The position numbers and the translations under genes were made by a program. From contig NZ_QTTN01000008.1 of NCBI RefSeq assembly GCF_003386535.1, positions 124,001 through 188,000 of the forward strand: a stretch of 64,000 nucleotides of DNA, given 5' to 3'. Under the pieces are notes generated by a model that saw only the letters and a list, made by a program, of their open reading frames with translations, did no database searches and was not told the origin of the DNA. The DNA comes from Paenibacillus taihuensis (lineage in GTDB: Bacteria; Bacillota; Bacilli; Paenibacillales; Paenibacillaceae). Shown piece by piece: positions 36,093-44,256 of this stretch (positions are counted from its first letter, which is position 1; every line of letters starts with the position of its first letter).

Positions 36093-36134
36093 CAAAAAAA
36101 CGCGATCCAGCCGTTTCGGCTAAATCGCGTTTTA
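36093..36134 (-). terminator. Terminator of the CBS protein gene
   Basis: Minus-strand 14-bp stem ACGCGATTTAGCCG/CGGCTGGATCGCGT with a 3-base loop, followed by seven Ts. Confidence 0.9.
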
Positions 36135-36135
36135 C

Positions 36136-36582
36136 TTAATGTACCGTATGCTGCTGGATATCTCCGCCCTGCTGCGAGATACTGCTCAGCGCATCCCCCG
36201 CTTCGTTCACGAAGATTTCGCGAACCGCCAAATCCCCAATGGACACGATGCCGACCAGGTTACCGTTCTCGACAACCGGCAGCCGCCTGATCTGATGCTC
36301 TGCCATGATCCGTGCCGCCTCATCGACAGATGTGCCCGAATCGATTGTTCGAATATCGGTCGTTATGACTTCCGATACCGCCGTCGATCCGGAATGCTTC
36401 TCCGCATAGCCTCGAACGACCAGATCCCGGTCCGTCACAATGCCAATCAGCTTCTGGCCGTCCACAATCGGAACGAATCCAATGTCATGGTCCTTCATGA
36501 GAACCGCAAGCTCATACACGTTATCCAGCAATGTCGCCGTCACACAGTTCGTGGACATCAATTCTTTTACAAGTCTCGTCAC
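36136..36582 (-). CDS. Protein with two CBS domains
   Basis: 148 residues made of two CBS repeats: about 8-60 (DIGFVPIVDGQKLIGIVTDRDLVVRGYA) and 70-125 (QIRRLPVVENGNLVGIVSIGDLAVREIF). Such small CBS proteins sense adenine nucleotides; the partner is unknown. It is transcribed alone. It is not the AcuB missing from the acu cluster, since AcuB also carries an ACT-like domain. Confidence 0.9.
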   Translation of the reverse strand: MTRLVKELMSTNCVTATLLDNVYELAVLMKDHDIGFVPIVDGQKLIGIVTDRDLVVRGYAEKHSGSTAVSEVITTDIRTIDSGTSVDEAARIMAEHQIRRLPVVENGNLVGIVSIGDLAVREIFVNEAGDALSSISQQGGDIQQHTVH

Positions 36583-36678
36583 TGACTATTGCTCCCTTCT
36601 TGATGAGAACGCTGCAAGCCAATGCAGCAAAATGTTTCATCCGTTAGGTTAGCCTTGACGTGACTCCCTCATGCATCA

Positions 36679-37878
36679 TTAAGCGCGAACTGCCGCCTCT
36701 GTCGCGAAATCCTCCGCCATCGCAATCATCAGCTTGGCAGCACGCAGCATCGCCCGCTCATCGATATCAAAGCGCGGATGGTGATGCGGATAAGTCGCTC
36801 CGCATGCTTCCCCGCCAGCGCCGACGAACATGAAGCAGCCGGGCACCTCGCGAAGGTAGTAGGTGAAATCCTCTCCCGCCATAATAAGCGGAGATTCCGA
36901 TACGCCTTCCTCGCCGAATTCGGATGGTGCGACCTTGAAGAAACGAGCCGCTTCCTTCGCGTCATTCACTACAGGCGGATATCCATCCCGATATTCGAAT
37001 GTTGCCGTAGCACCGTACATCGCCGCTGTTTGGCTGACGATGACCGACAACCGCTCCTTAATGAAGGCGCGCGCTTCTTCCGTGAACGTTCTGACCGTTC
37101 CCGTCATCTTGCATCGCTCAGCGATGACATTCGCTGTCGAGCCGGCATGAATGGAACCGATCGAGACAACGGCGGGATCCAGCGGATTGACATTGCGGCT
37201 GACGATTGTCTGGAAGGCCTGTACCATCGCCGAGCCGATCAACACCGCGTCGACCGTCTCATGCGGCAGTCCGCCATGTCCGCCTTTGCCGACGATATCG
37301 ATATAGATCTCATCCGGCGCAGCCATGAACGGCCCTGGTTTTGTCGCCGCTGTCCCGTAAGGCATCGGCGTCCACAGATGCACGCCATAGATCGCATCGA
37401 CGCCATCCAGCGCGCCTGCTTCAACCATCCCTTTAGCGCCGCCTGGCGATACTTCCTCAGCCGGCTGGAAGATCAGTCTGCGCTCGCCTGTAATGGCTGC
37501 TCTATTCGCATTATAGTAGCTCGCAATCGCGAGCATCGTCGATGTATGCGCATCATGTCCGCATGCATGCATGACGCCGGGAACGGTCGAGATATAGTCC
37601 GTCTTCTTCTCATCCTGTATTGGCAAGGCGTCGATATCGCAGCGCAGCGCTACGACAGGACCAGGCTTGCCTCCTTTAATCGTCGCGATCAGCCCGTAGC
37701 CGCCCCCGACACCTTCCTGCACATCAACACCCATTTCCCTGAGCCGCTCGGCAATCCAGCGCGAGGTTTCCTTTTCGTGAAAAGAGACCTCCGGATGCTG
37801 GTGCAAATAACGGCGCCACTGCACCATTTGAGGGTAGACAGTTTGCAGCTGTGCTTCTGTTGTTGCTGTAATCTCCAC
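36679..37878 (-). CDS. M20 family amidohydrolase / carboxypeptidase
   Basis: 399 residues. Zinc-ligand motifs are MHACGHDAHTSTM (about 106-118), EEVSPGGAKGMVEAGAL, GVHLW and the dimerisation domain KGGHGGLPHETVDAVL. It resembles the HipO/N-acyl-L-amino acid amidohydrolase group. The substrate could be an N-acyl amino acid or N-acetyl-diaminopimelate; the sequence does not decide. Single gene with a -10 TACAAT at 37919-37924 on the minus strand. Confidence 0.92.
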   Translation of the reverse strand: MEITATTEAQLQTVYPQMVQWRRYLHQHPEVSFHEKETSRWIAERLREMGVDVQEGVGGGYGLIATIKGGKPGPVVALRCDIDALPIQDEKKTDYISTVPGVMHACGHDAHTSTMLAIASYYNANRAAITGERRLIFQPAEEVSPGGAKGMVEAGALDGVDAIYGVHLWTPMPYGTAATKPGPFMAAPDEIYIDIVGKGGHGGLPHETVDAVLIGSAMVQAFQTIVSRNVNPLDPAVVSIGSIHAGSTANVIAERCKMTGTVRTFTEEARAFIKERLSVIVSQTAAMYGATATFEYRDGYPPVVNDAKEAARFFKVAPSEFGEEGVSESPLIMAGEDFTYYLREVPGCFMFVGAGGEACGATYPHHHPRFDIDERAMLRAAKLMIAMAEDFATEAAVRA

Positions 37879-38025
37879 GCTTACAAACCTCCTTGCTTCG
37901 AATGACTTTATCTCCCTATTGTAGCAGAATGAGAGAAGGTACTGAAAGAGACGTTTTGGTTAAATAATGGCAACATTTTTCGATAATATGTCACTTTTGG
38001 CGCTTGGTTGCTGCGCGGGAGAGGC

Positions 38026-38054
38026 TTGCACTGGCAAGTGAAAAATACTATCAT
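38026..38054 (+). promoter_or_regulatory. Predicted sigma-A promoter of the yugN-ftsW unit
   Basis: -35 TTGCAC (38026-38031), 17-bp spacer, -10 TATCAT (38049-38054). Confidence 0.6.
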
Positions 38055-38102
38055 GAATAAGAAGAAAACCTGTTTTGAAGCTTGAAGGAGGACGCACCCC
38101 AC

Positions 38103-38447
38103 ATGATTATTGAGAATACAGGCCTGAACGGCATGACTAGTGACCTTGCGCATCTTGATGAGTCCGCGGAGAAGCTCGGCTTCGTTCGCTGGCAATGGGA
38201 ATATTATCGCGCTACTTATGATTTGAAGCTGGAAGACCGCACTAACCGCGAAGATTACTTCCTGCGCTTCAATGTCCGCGCAATTGAGGGCAAGCTGGAA
38301 TCATCGCATGCTGTGCTTCAAGTGGAATCCGTCTATATCGGACGCGCTACATTCCCGCACGGCTTGGATTATGAGTCGCCAGTACCACAAGCGATTCTTA
38401 ACTCCGCTAATCAACGTTTGCAAGAATTGAAGAAATTGCTTGCTTAA
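38103..38447 (+). CDS. yugN: YugN-like family protein
   Basis: 114 residues from the ATG 38103 (GAAGGAGG 11 bp upstream; an earlier in-frame TTG overlaps that site and is rejected). The WQWEYYRATYDLKLEDR and YLRFNVRAIEGKLE patterns are of the YugN family, whose role is unknown. It lies 6 bp before the FtsW/SpoVE gene. Confidence 0.85.
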   Translation: MIIENTGLNGMTSDLAHLDESAEKLGFVRWQWEYYRATYDLKLEDRTNREDYFLRFNVRAIEGKLESSHAVLQVESVYIGRATFPHGLDYESPVPQAILNSANQRLQELKKLLA

Positions 38448-38453
38448 TGGGCT

Positions 38454-39692
38454 ATGAGTCCACAACCTATTAAACAGAAGACAAACGGCCTGCGCGGCAG
38501 GCCGGATTTCTTATTGCTTGTGCTCACGCTGCTGCTCGTCGGCTTCGGCCTCGTTATGGTATTCAGCGCCAGCTCGAACACAGCGGTTATTTCCAAAAGC
38601 TCCAATTTTGATGCCTTGTATTTCACGAAGCGCCAGTTGATGTGGGCCGTTATGGGCATCGTCTCCATGTTCGTCGTGATGAACATTCCCTATACGGTTT
38701 TTAAAAAAGGGTTCATCCTCTACTTTATCCCCGTTCTGATTATGCTCATTCTCGTTCCTATCATCGGGAAAGAATTAAATGGCGCACGCAGCTGGTTTGG
38801 CATCGGACCTCTTGGCATTCAACCGACAGAGTTTGCAAAGTTAGGACTTATCTTATATCTAGGCAATTTGATCTCCAAGAAAGGCGAGAAGTTCCGGGAT
38901 TTCAAAAAAGGGCTTGTTCCTGTTTTTGTCATCATCGGCTTCATTTGCTTTCTCATCATGCTTCAGCCCGACCTTGGCGCTTGTATCGTTATTGCCGCTT
39001 ACTCTTTAATCATCATCGTGGCAGGCGGCGCCAATCTGAAGCAGTTGATTATCGCCGGATTTTTCATTACGGTGCTCGTTTCGTTGGTAGCTAGCTTCTC
39101 GTATATGAAAGATCCATCGGGCTGGGAATACCGGGTTCACAGGTTTACCGCATTTATGGATCCGACATCGGACGAGCAGAACACGACCTATCAGCTGTCC
39201 CGCTCCTTGCAAGCGCTTGGACACGGCAGCATTACCGGCGCAGGCTTCGGCCATAGCGTTCAGAAGCTGCACTACTTGCCTTACGCGTACAGCGACTTTA
39301 TCTTCTCCGTCATCGCTGAGGAGTTCGGATTTATCGGAAGCTTCATGTTCCTGCTCTTCTATCTGTTCTTCCTATGGCGAGGTTTGCTCGTTGCGCTGCG
39401 ATGTCCAGACACATACGGCACGATCGTTGGCGTCGGGATTGTCGGAATGTTCGCCGTACAAGCACTCGTTAATATTGGCGGAGTAACCGGGGCTATGCCG
39501 CTGACAGGTGTCACGCTCCCGTTCATCAGCCACGGCGGTTCATCTCTGATTGTCTCTCTGCTTGGCATGGGCGTCCTGCTCAGCATCTCTCGCGAATACA
39601 ATCGGCCGGACAAGCCTCAGCAGCAGCAGACCCGAACAACAACGAATAACCAAACCCAAACCTTACGGCCGCAGCACACTGCCCGTAAATAA
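38454..39692 (+). CDS. FtsW/RodA/SpoVE family lipid II polymerase
   Basis: 412 residues with about ten membrane segments. Signature parts: FLLLVLTLLLVGFGLVMVFSASS at the N-terminus, KELNGARSWFGIGPLGIQPTEFAKL, SDFIFSVIAEEFGFIG and GVTLPFISHGGSSLI. SEDS proteins polymerise glycan with a cognate class B PBP at the divisome, the elongasome or the spore cortex. No PBP gene is adjacent, so FtsW, SpoVE and RodA cannot be told apart; FtsW/SpoVE fits the sequence best. It ends with a Gln/Thr-rich tail of about 28 residues. Confidence 0.9.
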   Translation: MSPQPIKQKTNGLRGRPDFLLLVLTLLLVGFGLVMVFSASSNTAVISKSSNFDALYFTKRQLMWAVMGIVSMFVVMNIPYTVFKKGFILYFIPVLIMLILVPIIGKELNGARSWFGIGPLGIQPTEFAKLGLILYLGNLISKKGEKFRDFKKGLVPVFVIIGFICFLIMLQPDLGACIVIAAYSLIIIVAGGANLKQLIIAGFFITVLVSLVASFSYMKDPSGWEYRVHRFTAFMDPTSDEQNTTYQLSRSLQALGHGSITGAGFGHSVQKLHYLPYAYSDFIFSVIAEEFGFIGSFMFLLFYLFFLWRGLLVALRCPDTYGTIVGVGIVGMFAVQALVNIGGVTGAMPLTGVTLPFISHGGSSLIVSLLGMGVLLSISREYNRPDKPQQQQTRTTTNNQTQTLRPQHTARK

Positions 39693-39696
39693 TTAC

Positions 39697-39728
39697 AAAA
39701 GGCATGCTCCTCGCGGAGCATGCCTTTT
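39697..39728. terminator. Bidirectional terminator between ftsW-like gene and asp23 paralogue
   Basis: 14-bp perfect stem AAAAGGCATGCTCC, loop TCGC, then its complement, for convergent genes. Confidence 0.9.
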
Positions 39729-39756
39729 GTCTTATCTTCCTTTGCGTTTGAATCGA

Positions 39757-40137
39757 TTATTTCAAACGCGGTGTTTCTTCCGGTACTTCATCTTCCTTGA
39801 AGGCAACGCCTTCAACCTTGATGTTCACTTCAACCACATGCAGGCCTGTCATATTCGCTACCGTCTCGCGAACATTCTCCTGCAATTGACGGCAAACCTC
39901 TTGAATCGGAATTCCATATTTCACGATAATGCGCAGATCGATTGCCGCTTCCAGCTGGCCAACCTCAACAGATACGCCTTTTTGTACGTTTTTTCCGCTC
40001 AGTCGTTTTGCTAGTCCTTCCGAAATCCCTCCGGACATTGCAGCAATACCTGGAGTTTCAAGTGCAGCTAATCCCGCGATCGTGGCAACTACGTCGTCGG
40101 AAATACGAATAATGCCTGTTTGAAGTTCTTCTGTCAT
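39757..40137 (-). CDS. Asp23/Gls24 family protein (second copy)
   Basis: 126 residues from the ATG at 40135-40137, which has AAGGAG 8 bp upstream (a GTG three codons earlier overlaps that site). The Asp23 core includes IIRISDDVVATIAGLAALETPGIAAMSGG, KGVSVEVGQLEAAIDLRIIVKYG and VVEVNIKVEGV; the tail is acidic (EDEVPEETPRLK). Similar to B. subtilis YqhY, which is linked to lipid metabolism, but no acc genes are present beside it. It has its own promoter at 40169. Confidence 0.88.
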   Translation of the reverse strand: MTEELQTGIIRISDDVVATIAGLAALETPGIAAMSGGISEGLAKRLSGKNVQKGVSVEVGQLEAAIDLRIIVKYGIPIQEVCRQLQENVRETVANMTGLHVVEVNIKVEGVAFKEDEVPEETPRLK

Positions 40138-40168
40138 GCCACTCACTCCTTGTTCACCTTATGTTTCC

Positions 40169-40197
40169 ATTGTAATTGAACGCTACTTTTGAATCAA
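40169..40197 (-). promoter_or_regulatory. Predicted sigma-A promoter of the second asp23 gene
   Basis: Minus strand: -35 TTGATT (40192-40197), 17-bp spacer, -10 TACAAT (40169-40174). Confidence 0.6.
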
Positions 40198-40223
40198 GGT
40201 AATCGTAACATGGAGACAACAAG

Positions 40224-40252
40224 TTTACACAACTTCCTTTTTCGGCTATAGT
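40224..40252 (+). promoter_or_regulatory. Predicted sigma-A promoter of cax
   Basis: -35 TTTACA (40224-40229), 17-bp spacer, -10 TATAGT (40247-40252). Divergent from the asp23 promoter. Confidence 0.6.
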
Positions 40253-40302
40253 GTTATCAGATTTCCAATTTTCATCAAAAAGTCATGAGAGGTGCTGCTT
40301 CG

Positions 40303-41364
40303 TTGAACCAGAAATTGTTTTTCACACTGCTTCTTTCTTTATTTGTACTCAGCGGTATAGCCCATTACGCCCACTTCGGTACAATTCTTGAGTTTATTAT
40401 TTCCGCGGCAGCCATTCTGTTCGTCGCCGGATTTCTAGGAAAAGCGACAGAAAGCGTGGCGCACTATGCAGGCCAGCGTCTCGGCGGATTCTTGAACGCC
40501 ACTTTCGGCAACGCAGCCGAGCTGATTATCGCGATTTTCCTCGTGCGCGAAGGATTGTTCGATATGGTTAAAGCGAGTATCACCGGTTCGATTATCGGTA
40601 ACCTGCTGCTCGTGCTTGGCGCCAGCGTCCTGCTGGGCGGACTGAAATTCAAGGAGCAGCGCTTTAACGTGCAGCTAGCCAGCCATAACGCGTCCTTGAT
40701 GATTCTAGCCGTGATCGCGCTCGGCATTCCGGCAATCTTCATCTCCACGCAGCATTTCTCGACACATAAGGCGAATACGCTCAGTTTAACGATTGCTGGT
40801 ATTCTCATAATTGCTTACGTCCTGTGGCTCATCTTCTCGATGGTGACACATAAAGATATTTTGGCTGACGATGAGGAAACAACGCCTGATCATGGCGAAG
40901 AACCGGCCTGGTCCAAAGGCAAATCGATTATGTACCTCGTTCTGGCGACAGTTATGACTGCATTCGTCTCGGAATGGCTTGTCAGCACGCTCCACTCGTT
41001 CACAGCGAAGTTCGGTCTCTCGGAAGTGTTCGTCGGTGCTTTCCTCATCGCCATTGTCGGTAACGCCGCAGAGCACAGCGCAGCGGTTATGCTTGCGATG
41101 AAGAACAAGATCGGTGCCGCTGTGGAGATCGCAGTAGGCAGCAGCCTTCAAATCGCACTCTTCGTTGCTCCGGTTCTTATTCTCGTAAGTGCGCTGTTCG
41201 GCAAAACAATGGACATCGTCTTCAGCCCGATTGAGCTTGCGGCCATCGCGGTCTCCGTTTTTATCGCCAAGTCGATTTCGAAGGACGGCACGACGAACTG
41301 GTATGAAGGCGCGCTGCTCATTATCGTCTACATCATACTCGGCATCTCGTTCTATCTCGTATAG
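40303..41364 (+). CDS. cax: Calcium/proton exchanger (CaCA superfamily)
   Basis: 353 residues from a TTG at 40303, chosen because GAGAGGTG lies 8 bp before it and the family begins at this point; an ATG at 40285 lacks a ribosome-binding site. Two CaCA repeats are visible: GGFLNATFGNAAELIIAIF (about 62-80) and GAFLIAIVGNAAEHSAAVMLAM (about 240-260), whose acidic residues bind Ca2+. There are ten or eleven membrane segments. It exports Ca2+ in exchange for H+, complementing the Ca2+ ATPase at 24070. Confidence 0.94.
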   Translation: MNQKLFFTLLLSLFVLSGIAHYAHFGTILEFIISAAAILFVAGFLGKATESVAHYAGQRLGGFLNATFGNAAELIIAIFLVREGLFDMVKASITGSIIGNLLLVLGASVLLGGLKFKEQRFNVQLASHNASLMILAVIALGIPAIFISTQHFSTHKANTLSLTIAGILIIAYVLWLIFSMVTHKDILADDEETTPDHGEEPAWSKGKSIMYLVLATVMTAFVSEWLVSTLHSFTAKFGLSEVFVGAFLIAIVGNAAEHSAAVMLAMKNKIGAAVEIAVGSSLQIALFVAPVLILVSALFGKTMDIVFSPIELAAIAVSVFIAKSISKDGTTNWYEGALLIIVYIILGISFYLV

Positions 41365-41404
41365 CTTATAGCTGATAGCTTGAAGGCAATTCCGAAATGA
41401 ATCC

Positions 41405-41442
41405 AAAAAGACGCTCCCTCATCGTGAGGGAGCGTCTTCTTC
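41405..41442. terminator. Bidirectional terminator between cax and ylaN
   Basis: AAGACGCTCCCTCA, loop TCG, TGAGGGAGCGTCTT, between convergent genes. Confidence 0.9.
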
Positions 41443-41464
41443 ATATCCGCATATTCATGCGGCA

Positions 41465-41746
41465 TTAATTACCCAGCGCTTCATAAAGCTGTGCCAAATT
41501 ACGTTCGAGCTTACTAATCATCTCTTTGCCCGCCGCTTCAGAAACAAGTCCTGCACGAACTGCAAAATCGATTTCTCTGGAAAAACCGTATATTTGAGTG
41601 TCCAACACTTCTTCATACAGCGGACATTTTCTCGTTGTCAAATTTTCCATTTGCACTTCGATTAACTTCTCGATTTTATTGGCATCCTCGCGAAGGAGAT
41701 TGATCGCTTTTTGATGCAGGTGAATAAGAACATCGGATGAAGACAT
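41465..41746 (-). CDS. ylaN: YlaN family protein (DUF1507)
   Basis: 93 residues aligning over nearly the full length with B. subtilis YlaN: HQKAINLLREDANKIEKLI, VQMENLTTRKCPLYEEVLDTQIYG and FSREIDFAVRAGLV. YlaN is linked to iron homeostasis and reported to act on Fur. It is essential in some Bacillota under low iron. Single gene; a TTGTAC-17-TAATAT promoter candidate lies about 60 bp upstream. Confidence 0.93.
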   Translation of the reverse strand: MSSSDVLIHLHQKAINLLREDANKIEKLIEVQMENLTTRKCPLYEEVLDTQIYGFSREIDFAVRAGLVSEAAGKEMISKLERNLAQLYEALGN

Positions 41747-41828
41747 CGTACTCCTCCTTCTCGCGCTACTTACGAAACATTTTATAATCTTATATTAGTC
41801 GAAATGAACGGAATGTACAAGGTCAAAC

Positions 41829-41867
41829 AAAAAAAGCGCTCCGCTGATTCATCAGCGAGAGCGCTTC
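41829..41867 (-). terminator. Terminator of the HPr-like gene
   Basis: Minus strand AAGCGCTCTCGCTGAT ... ATCAGCGGAGCGCTT followed by at least six Ts; one mismatch in the stem. Confidence 0.9.
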
Positions 41868-41886
41868 TTGACTATACAGAAGCTTA

Positions 41887-42126
41887 TTATTCAATGACTT
41901 TAACGTTCAAGTTATGTTTCGCGAACACTTCAGAGAGAGCTGCTTTCGCTTCTTCTGCATCTGATCCGTGGACGTGAAGCTCGTAGGAATGTCCGCCGAC
42001 CAATGTAGTGAATAGACCGAGTATGCTCTTAACGTCAATGTATTTATTCTCGGCTTGGAGTACGATAGAAGATGTGAATTTATTTGCCGTTTGGGAAATA
42101 TCTACGATTGCCGCGTTATTGGACAT
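41887..42126 (-). CDS. HPr-like protein lacking the catalytic histidine
   Basis: 79 residues. Residues 12-70 align with HPr from its QTASKYDADV segment through the NLKSIMGVM helix and the C-terminal ANDALNAL-like helix (here QTANKFTSSIVLQ, DVKSILGLF, DAEEAKAALSEVF). The first strand with the phospho-acceptor GIHARP loop is absent: the chain begins only about 11 residues before the QTA segment. The serine of the HPr kinase site is kept (Ser34 in KSILG). The start is fixed by GGAGGG 6 bp upstream, so it is not a start error. It cannot carry PTS phosphate; a Crh-like regulatory role is inferred. Confidence 0.85.
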   Translation of the reverse strand: MSNNAAIVDISQTANKFTSSIVLQAENKYIDVKSILGLFTTLVGGHSYELHVHGSDAEEAKAALSEVFAKHNLNVKVIE

Positions 42127-42167
42127 GGGAATCCCTCCATAATTTAGTTAGAAGTACTAACTTCATC

Positions 42168-42196
42168 ATCATAACCCGATTTTATGTCACATACAA
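42168..42196 (-). promoter_or_regulatory. Predicted sigma-A promoter of the HPr-like gene
   Basis: Minus strand: -35 TTGTAT (42191-42196), 17-bp spacer, -10 TATGAT (42168-42173). An AGTTAG/CTAACT inverted repeat lies between the promoter and the ribosome-binding site. Confidence 0.6.
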
Positions 42197-42203
42197 GACT
42201 TAT

Positions 42204-43319
42204 TTACTTTAAATTGTCAGGGTTTAGCCCTTCCAATTCAGGAATGACGAACAAGCCGTCTTTGCGGATCAGACGATCATCGAAGTACACTTCGCCGCCG
42301 CCGTATTCTGGTCTCTGGATGAGAACTAGATCCCAGTGAACCGCGGAACGGTTGCCGTTGTCTGTTTCTTCGTATGCTTGGCCTGGCGTAAAGTGCAAGC
42401 TGCCGGCAATTTTCTCATCGAACAAAATATCGTTCATCGGGTTCAAGATGTACGGGTTGAAGCCCAAAGCGAATTCGCCGATATAACGGGAGCCTTCGTC
42501 CGTGTCGAGAATTTCGTGCAGCTTCTCGGTGTTGTTGCTTGTCGCTTCTACGATTTTGCCGTCTTTGAACGTAAACTTAATGTTCTCAAACGTAATGCCG
42601 GAGTATACCGACGGCGCATTGTATGTAATTGTGCCTTGTACGGAATCTTTGACTGGGCAGCTGAACACTTCGCCGTCTGGAATGTTGCGTTCGCCGGAGC
42701 ATTTGCTTGCGCCGATGCCTTTGATCGAGAACGTCAAATCTGTGCCTGGCGACACGATACGGACTTTGTCCGTCTTCGACATCAGTTCAGCCAGCGGATC
42801 CTGAGCTTTGTCCATCTTCGCGTAGTCGAGGTTACATACATCGAAGTAGAAGTCTTCGAACGCTTCTGTGCTCATGTTCGCCAGCTGCGCCATCGAATCG
42901 TTCGGGTAACGCAATACGACCCACTTCGTGTGCTTTACACGCTGCTCGGAGTGGATTGGGTGACGGTAGTACTTCTCATAAAGACGCATTTTGTCGCTAG
43001 GCACGTCAGCAAGTGAGTTTACGTTCTCGCCGGAACGGATCGCGATATAACCTTGCATCGCCTTCATACGCTCCAAATCAAACGAAGCCCACAGCTTGAT
43101 TTGCTCTTCTGTCGCATTCATCAGCATCGAGCGAAGCACGGAACGGTCGCTTGTTTCAACGAACGGACGTCCGCCAGCTTTTGCTACTTCCTCAACGAGA
43201 CATTTTGCAAGTTCACGCTCTGAGCCGATCATATCGATGAGGACGTTCTCTCCTGGCTGTACATTGATGGAGTATCCTACTAAGTTTTGAGCAAGCTTCT
43301 GCATACGGGGATCACGCAT
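42204..43319 (-). CDS. ampS: M29 family aminopeptidase
   Basis: 371 residues from ATG 43317-43319 with GGAGG 9 bp upstream (the frame is open further, but without family similarity). M29 signatures: SGERNIPDGEVFSCPV, the ENIKFTFKDGKIVEA region, EFALGFNPYI and HWDLVLIQ near the C-terminus, with Glu, His and Asp as metal ligands. It is a cytoplasmic metallo-aminopeptidase, usually dimeric. A putative lipoprotein gene lies upstream. Confidence 0.94.
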   Translation of the reverse strand: MRDPRMQKLAQNLVGYSINVQPGENVLIDMIGSERELAKCLVEEVAKAGGRPFVETSDRSVLRSMLMNATEEQIKLWASFDLERMKAMQGYIAIRSGENVNSLADVPSDKMRLYEKYYRHPIHSEQRVKHTKWVVLRYPNDSMAQLANMSTEAFEDFYFDVCNLDYAKMDKAQDPLAELMSKTDKVRIVSPGTDLTFSIKGIGASKCSGERNIPDGEVFSCPVKDSVQGTITYNAPSVYSGITFENIKFTFKDGKIVEATSNNTEKLHEILDTDEGSRYIGEFALGFNPYILNPMNDILFDEKIAGSLHFTPGQAYEETDNGNRSAVHWDLVLIQRPEYGGGEVYFDDRLIRKDGLFVIPELEGLNPDNLK

Positions 43320-43389
43320 GGTTATAAACCTCCAAAGTTTAAGAATTTCAACTTCTATCCTACCATTTTTTTGAGCTGGATGCACGAAG

Positions 43390-44130
43390 CTATAGATTGC
43401 CCCCGCCTAGGCGCATAAACTTGACTGTGGTTCTTCGCGATTCTTGCTGTGGCGTGCCTTCCGCTTTGTAGCGAAGTATGGTCTGTTCCTCCAACTGGAG
43501 CGGCAGCAGCTTTTTCCGATCGATGATCAGTCGGTAGTCTGACTGTACCTGCAGCGTGGACAGCATGTCCTCGAGCTGACGCTTCGATTTCGTAAGCTCC
43601 TCATGCCAAGCCTTATCCAGCGCTGTTTCCTTGCCTGCTGCCTTCACTTGCTTGCTCTTCATCTTGGCGCTAAGAGCTGCAGGCACCTTTTGCTCCAATG
43701 CACTGAACTGCGTTCGCAGTTTGTTGCGCCAGCTCTCGACCGCAAGCTTGTCATTCGCTTTAATATGCAGAACAGCAGTCCGGTTGCCGGATTCACTTTC
43801 GACCAACTCTGTCGACTGTGCAGACTTCTGCACTTCCGTAAGCAGATCAAGCGGATGAACGTTCGTATTGAACATGTCGTTCTCGCTCGCCCTCACCTGC
43901 ACCTGATTGTGATTCTCTACTGTACCCTCGAATGAAGTCGCTTTGCTCACAAGCTTGCTGTCGCCGAAACCAATTCCGGTCTTCCCTGAAAAAGCATAGC
44001 GATCGACGCCGGACAAGCCGGATACGGAGAGGGAAAGCAGCTCCTTCGGTGATCTATTGTCAGCTGCATTGCCGCAGCCAGGCAGTATGAGCAGGATACA
44101 GCCAAACGTTACAATTTGCAGCTTTCTCAT
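43390..44130 (-). CDS. Putative lipoprotein of unknown function
   Basis: 246 residues. The N-terminus is a lipoprotein signal (MRKLQIVTFGCILLILPGC), with the lipobox cysteine at about residue 19. The rest is a polar extracytoplasmic domain with YRLIIDRKKLLPLQLEEQTILRYKAEGTP, reminiscent of the LolA/LppX-like lipid-binding fold, but I cannot assign a family. It starts 25 bp after the terminator region of the GGDEF gene and ends about 70 bp before ampS. Confidence 0.8.
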   Translation of the reverse strand: MRKLQIVTFGCILLILPGCGNAADNRSPKELLSLSVSGLSGVDRYAFSGKTGIGFGDSKLVSKATSFEGTVENHNQVQVRASENDMFNTNVHPLDLLTEVQKSAQSTELVESESGNRTAVLHIKANDKLAVESWRNKLRTQFSALEQKVPAALSAKMKSKQVKAAGKETALDKAWHEELTKSKRQLEDMLSTLQVQSDYRLIIDRKKLLPLQLEEQTILRYKAEGTPQQESRRTTVKFMRLGGGNL

Positions 44131-44205
44131 CTAAATCATTCCTCCACACAACAAATCTGCTTCATGTAGCGTCTGTAGCATGTTAGAAATTCATACAAAA
44201 AGACA

Positions 44206-44240
44206 CAACAAAAAAACGAAAGCACCTGAAGTGCTCCCGT
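44206..44240 (-). terminator. Terminator of the GGDEF gene
   Basis: Minus strand ACGGGAGCAC, short loop, GTGCTTTCGT, then seven Ts. Confidence 0.88.
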
Positions 44241-44256
44241 TCTCTGTTCACGATTG

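Noticed and set aside
37908-38195. 95-codon minus-strand frame with a hydrophobic stretch
   Set aside because: It overlaps the yugN promoter, ribosome-binding site and start; no ribosome-binding site of its own.
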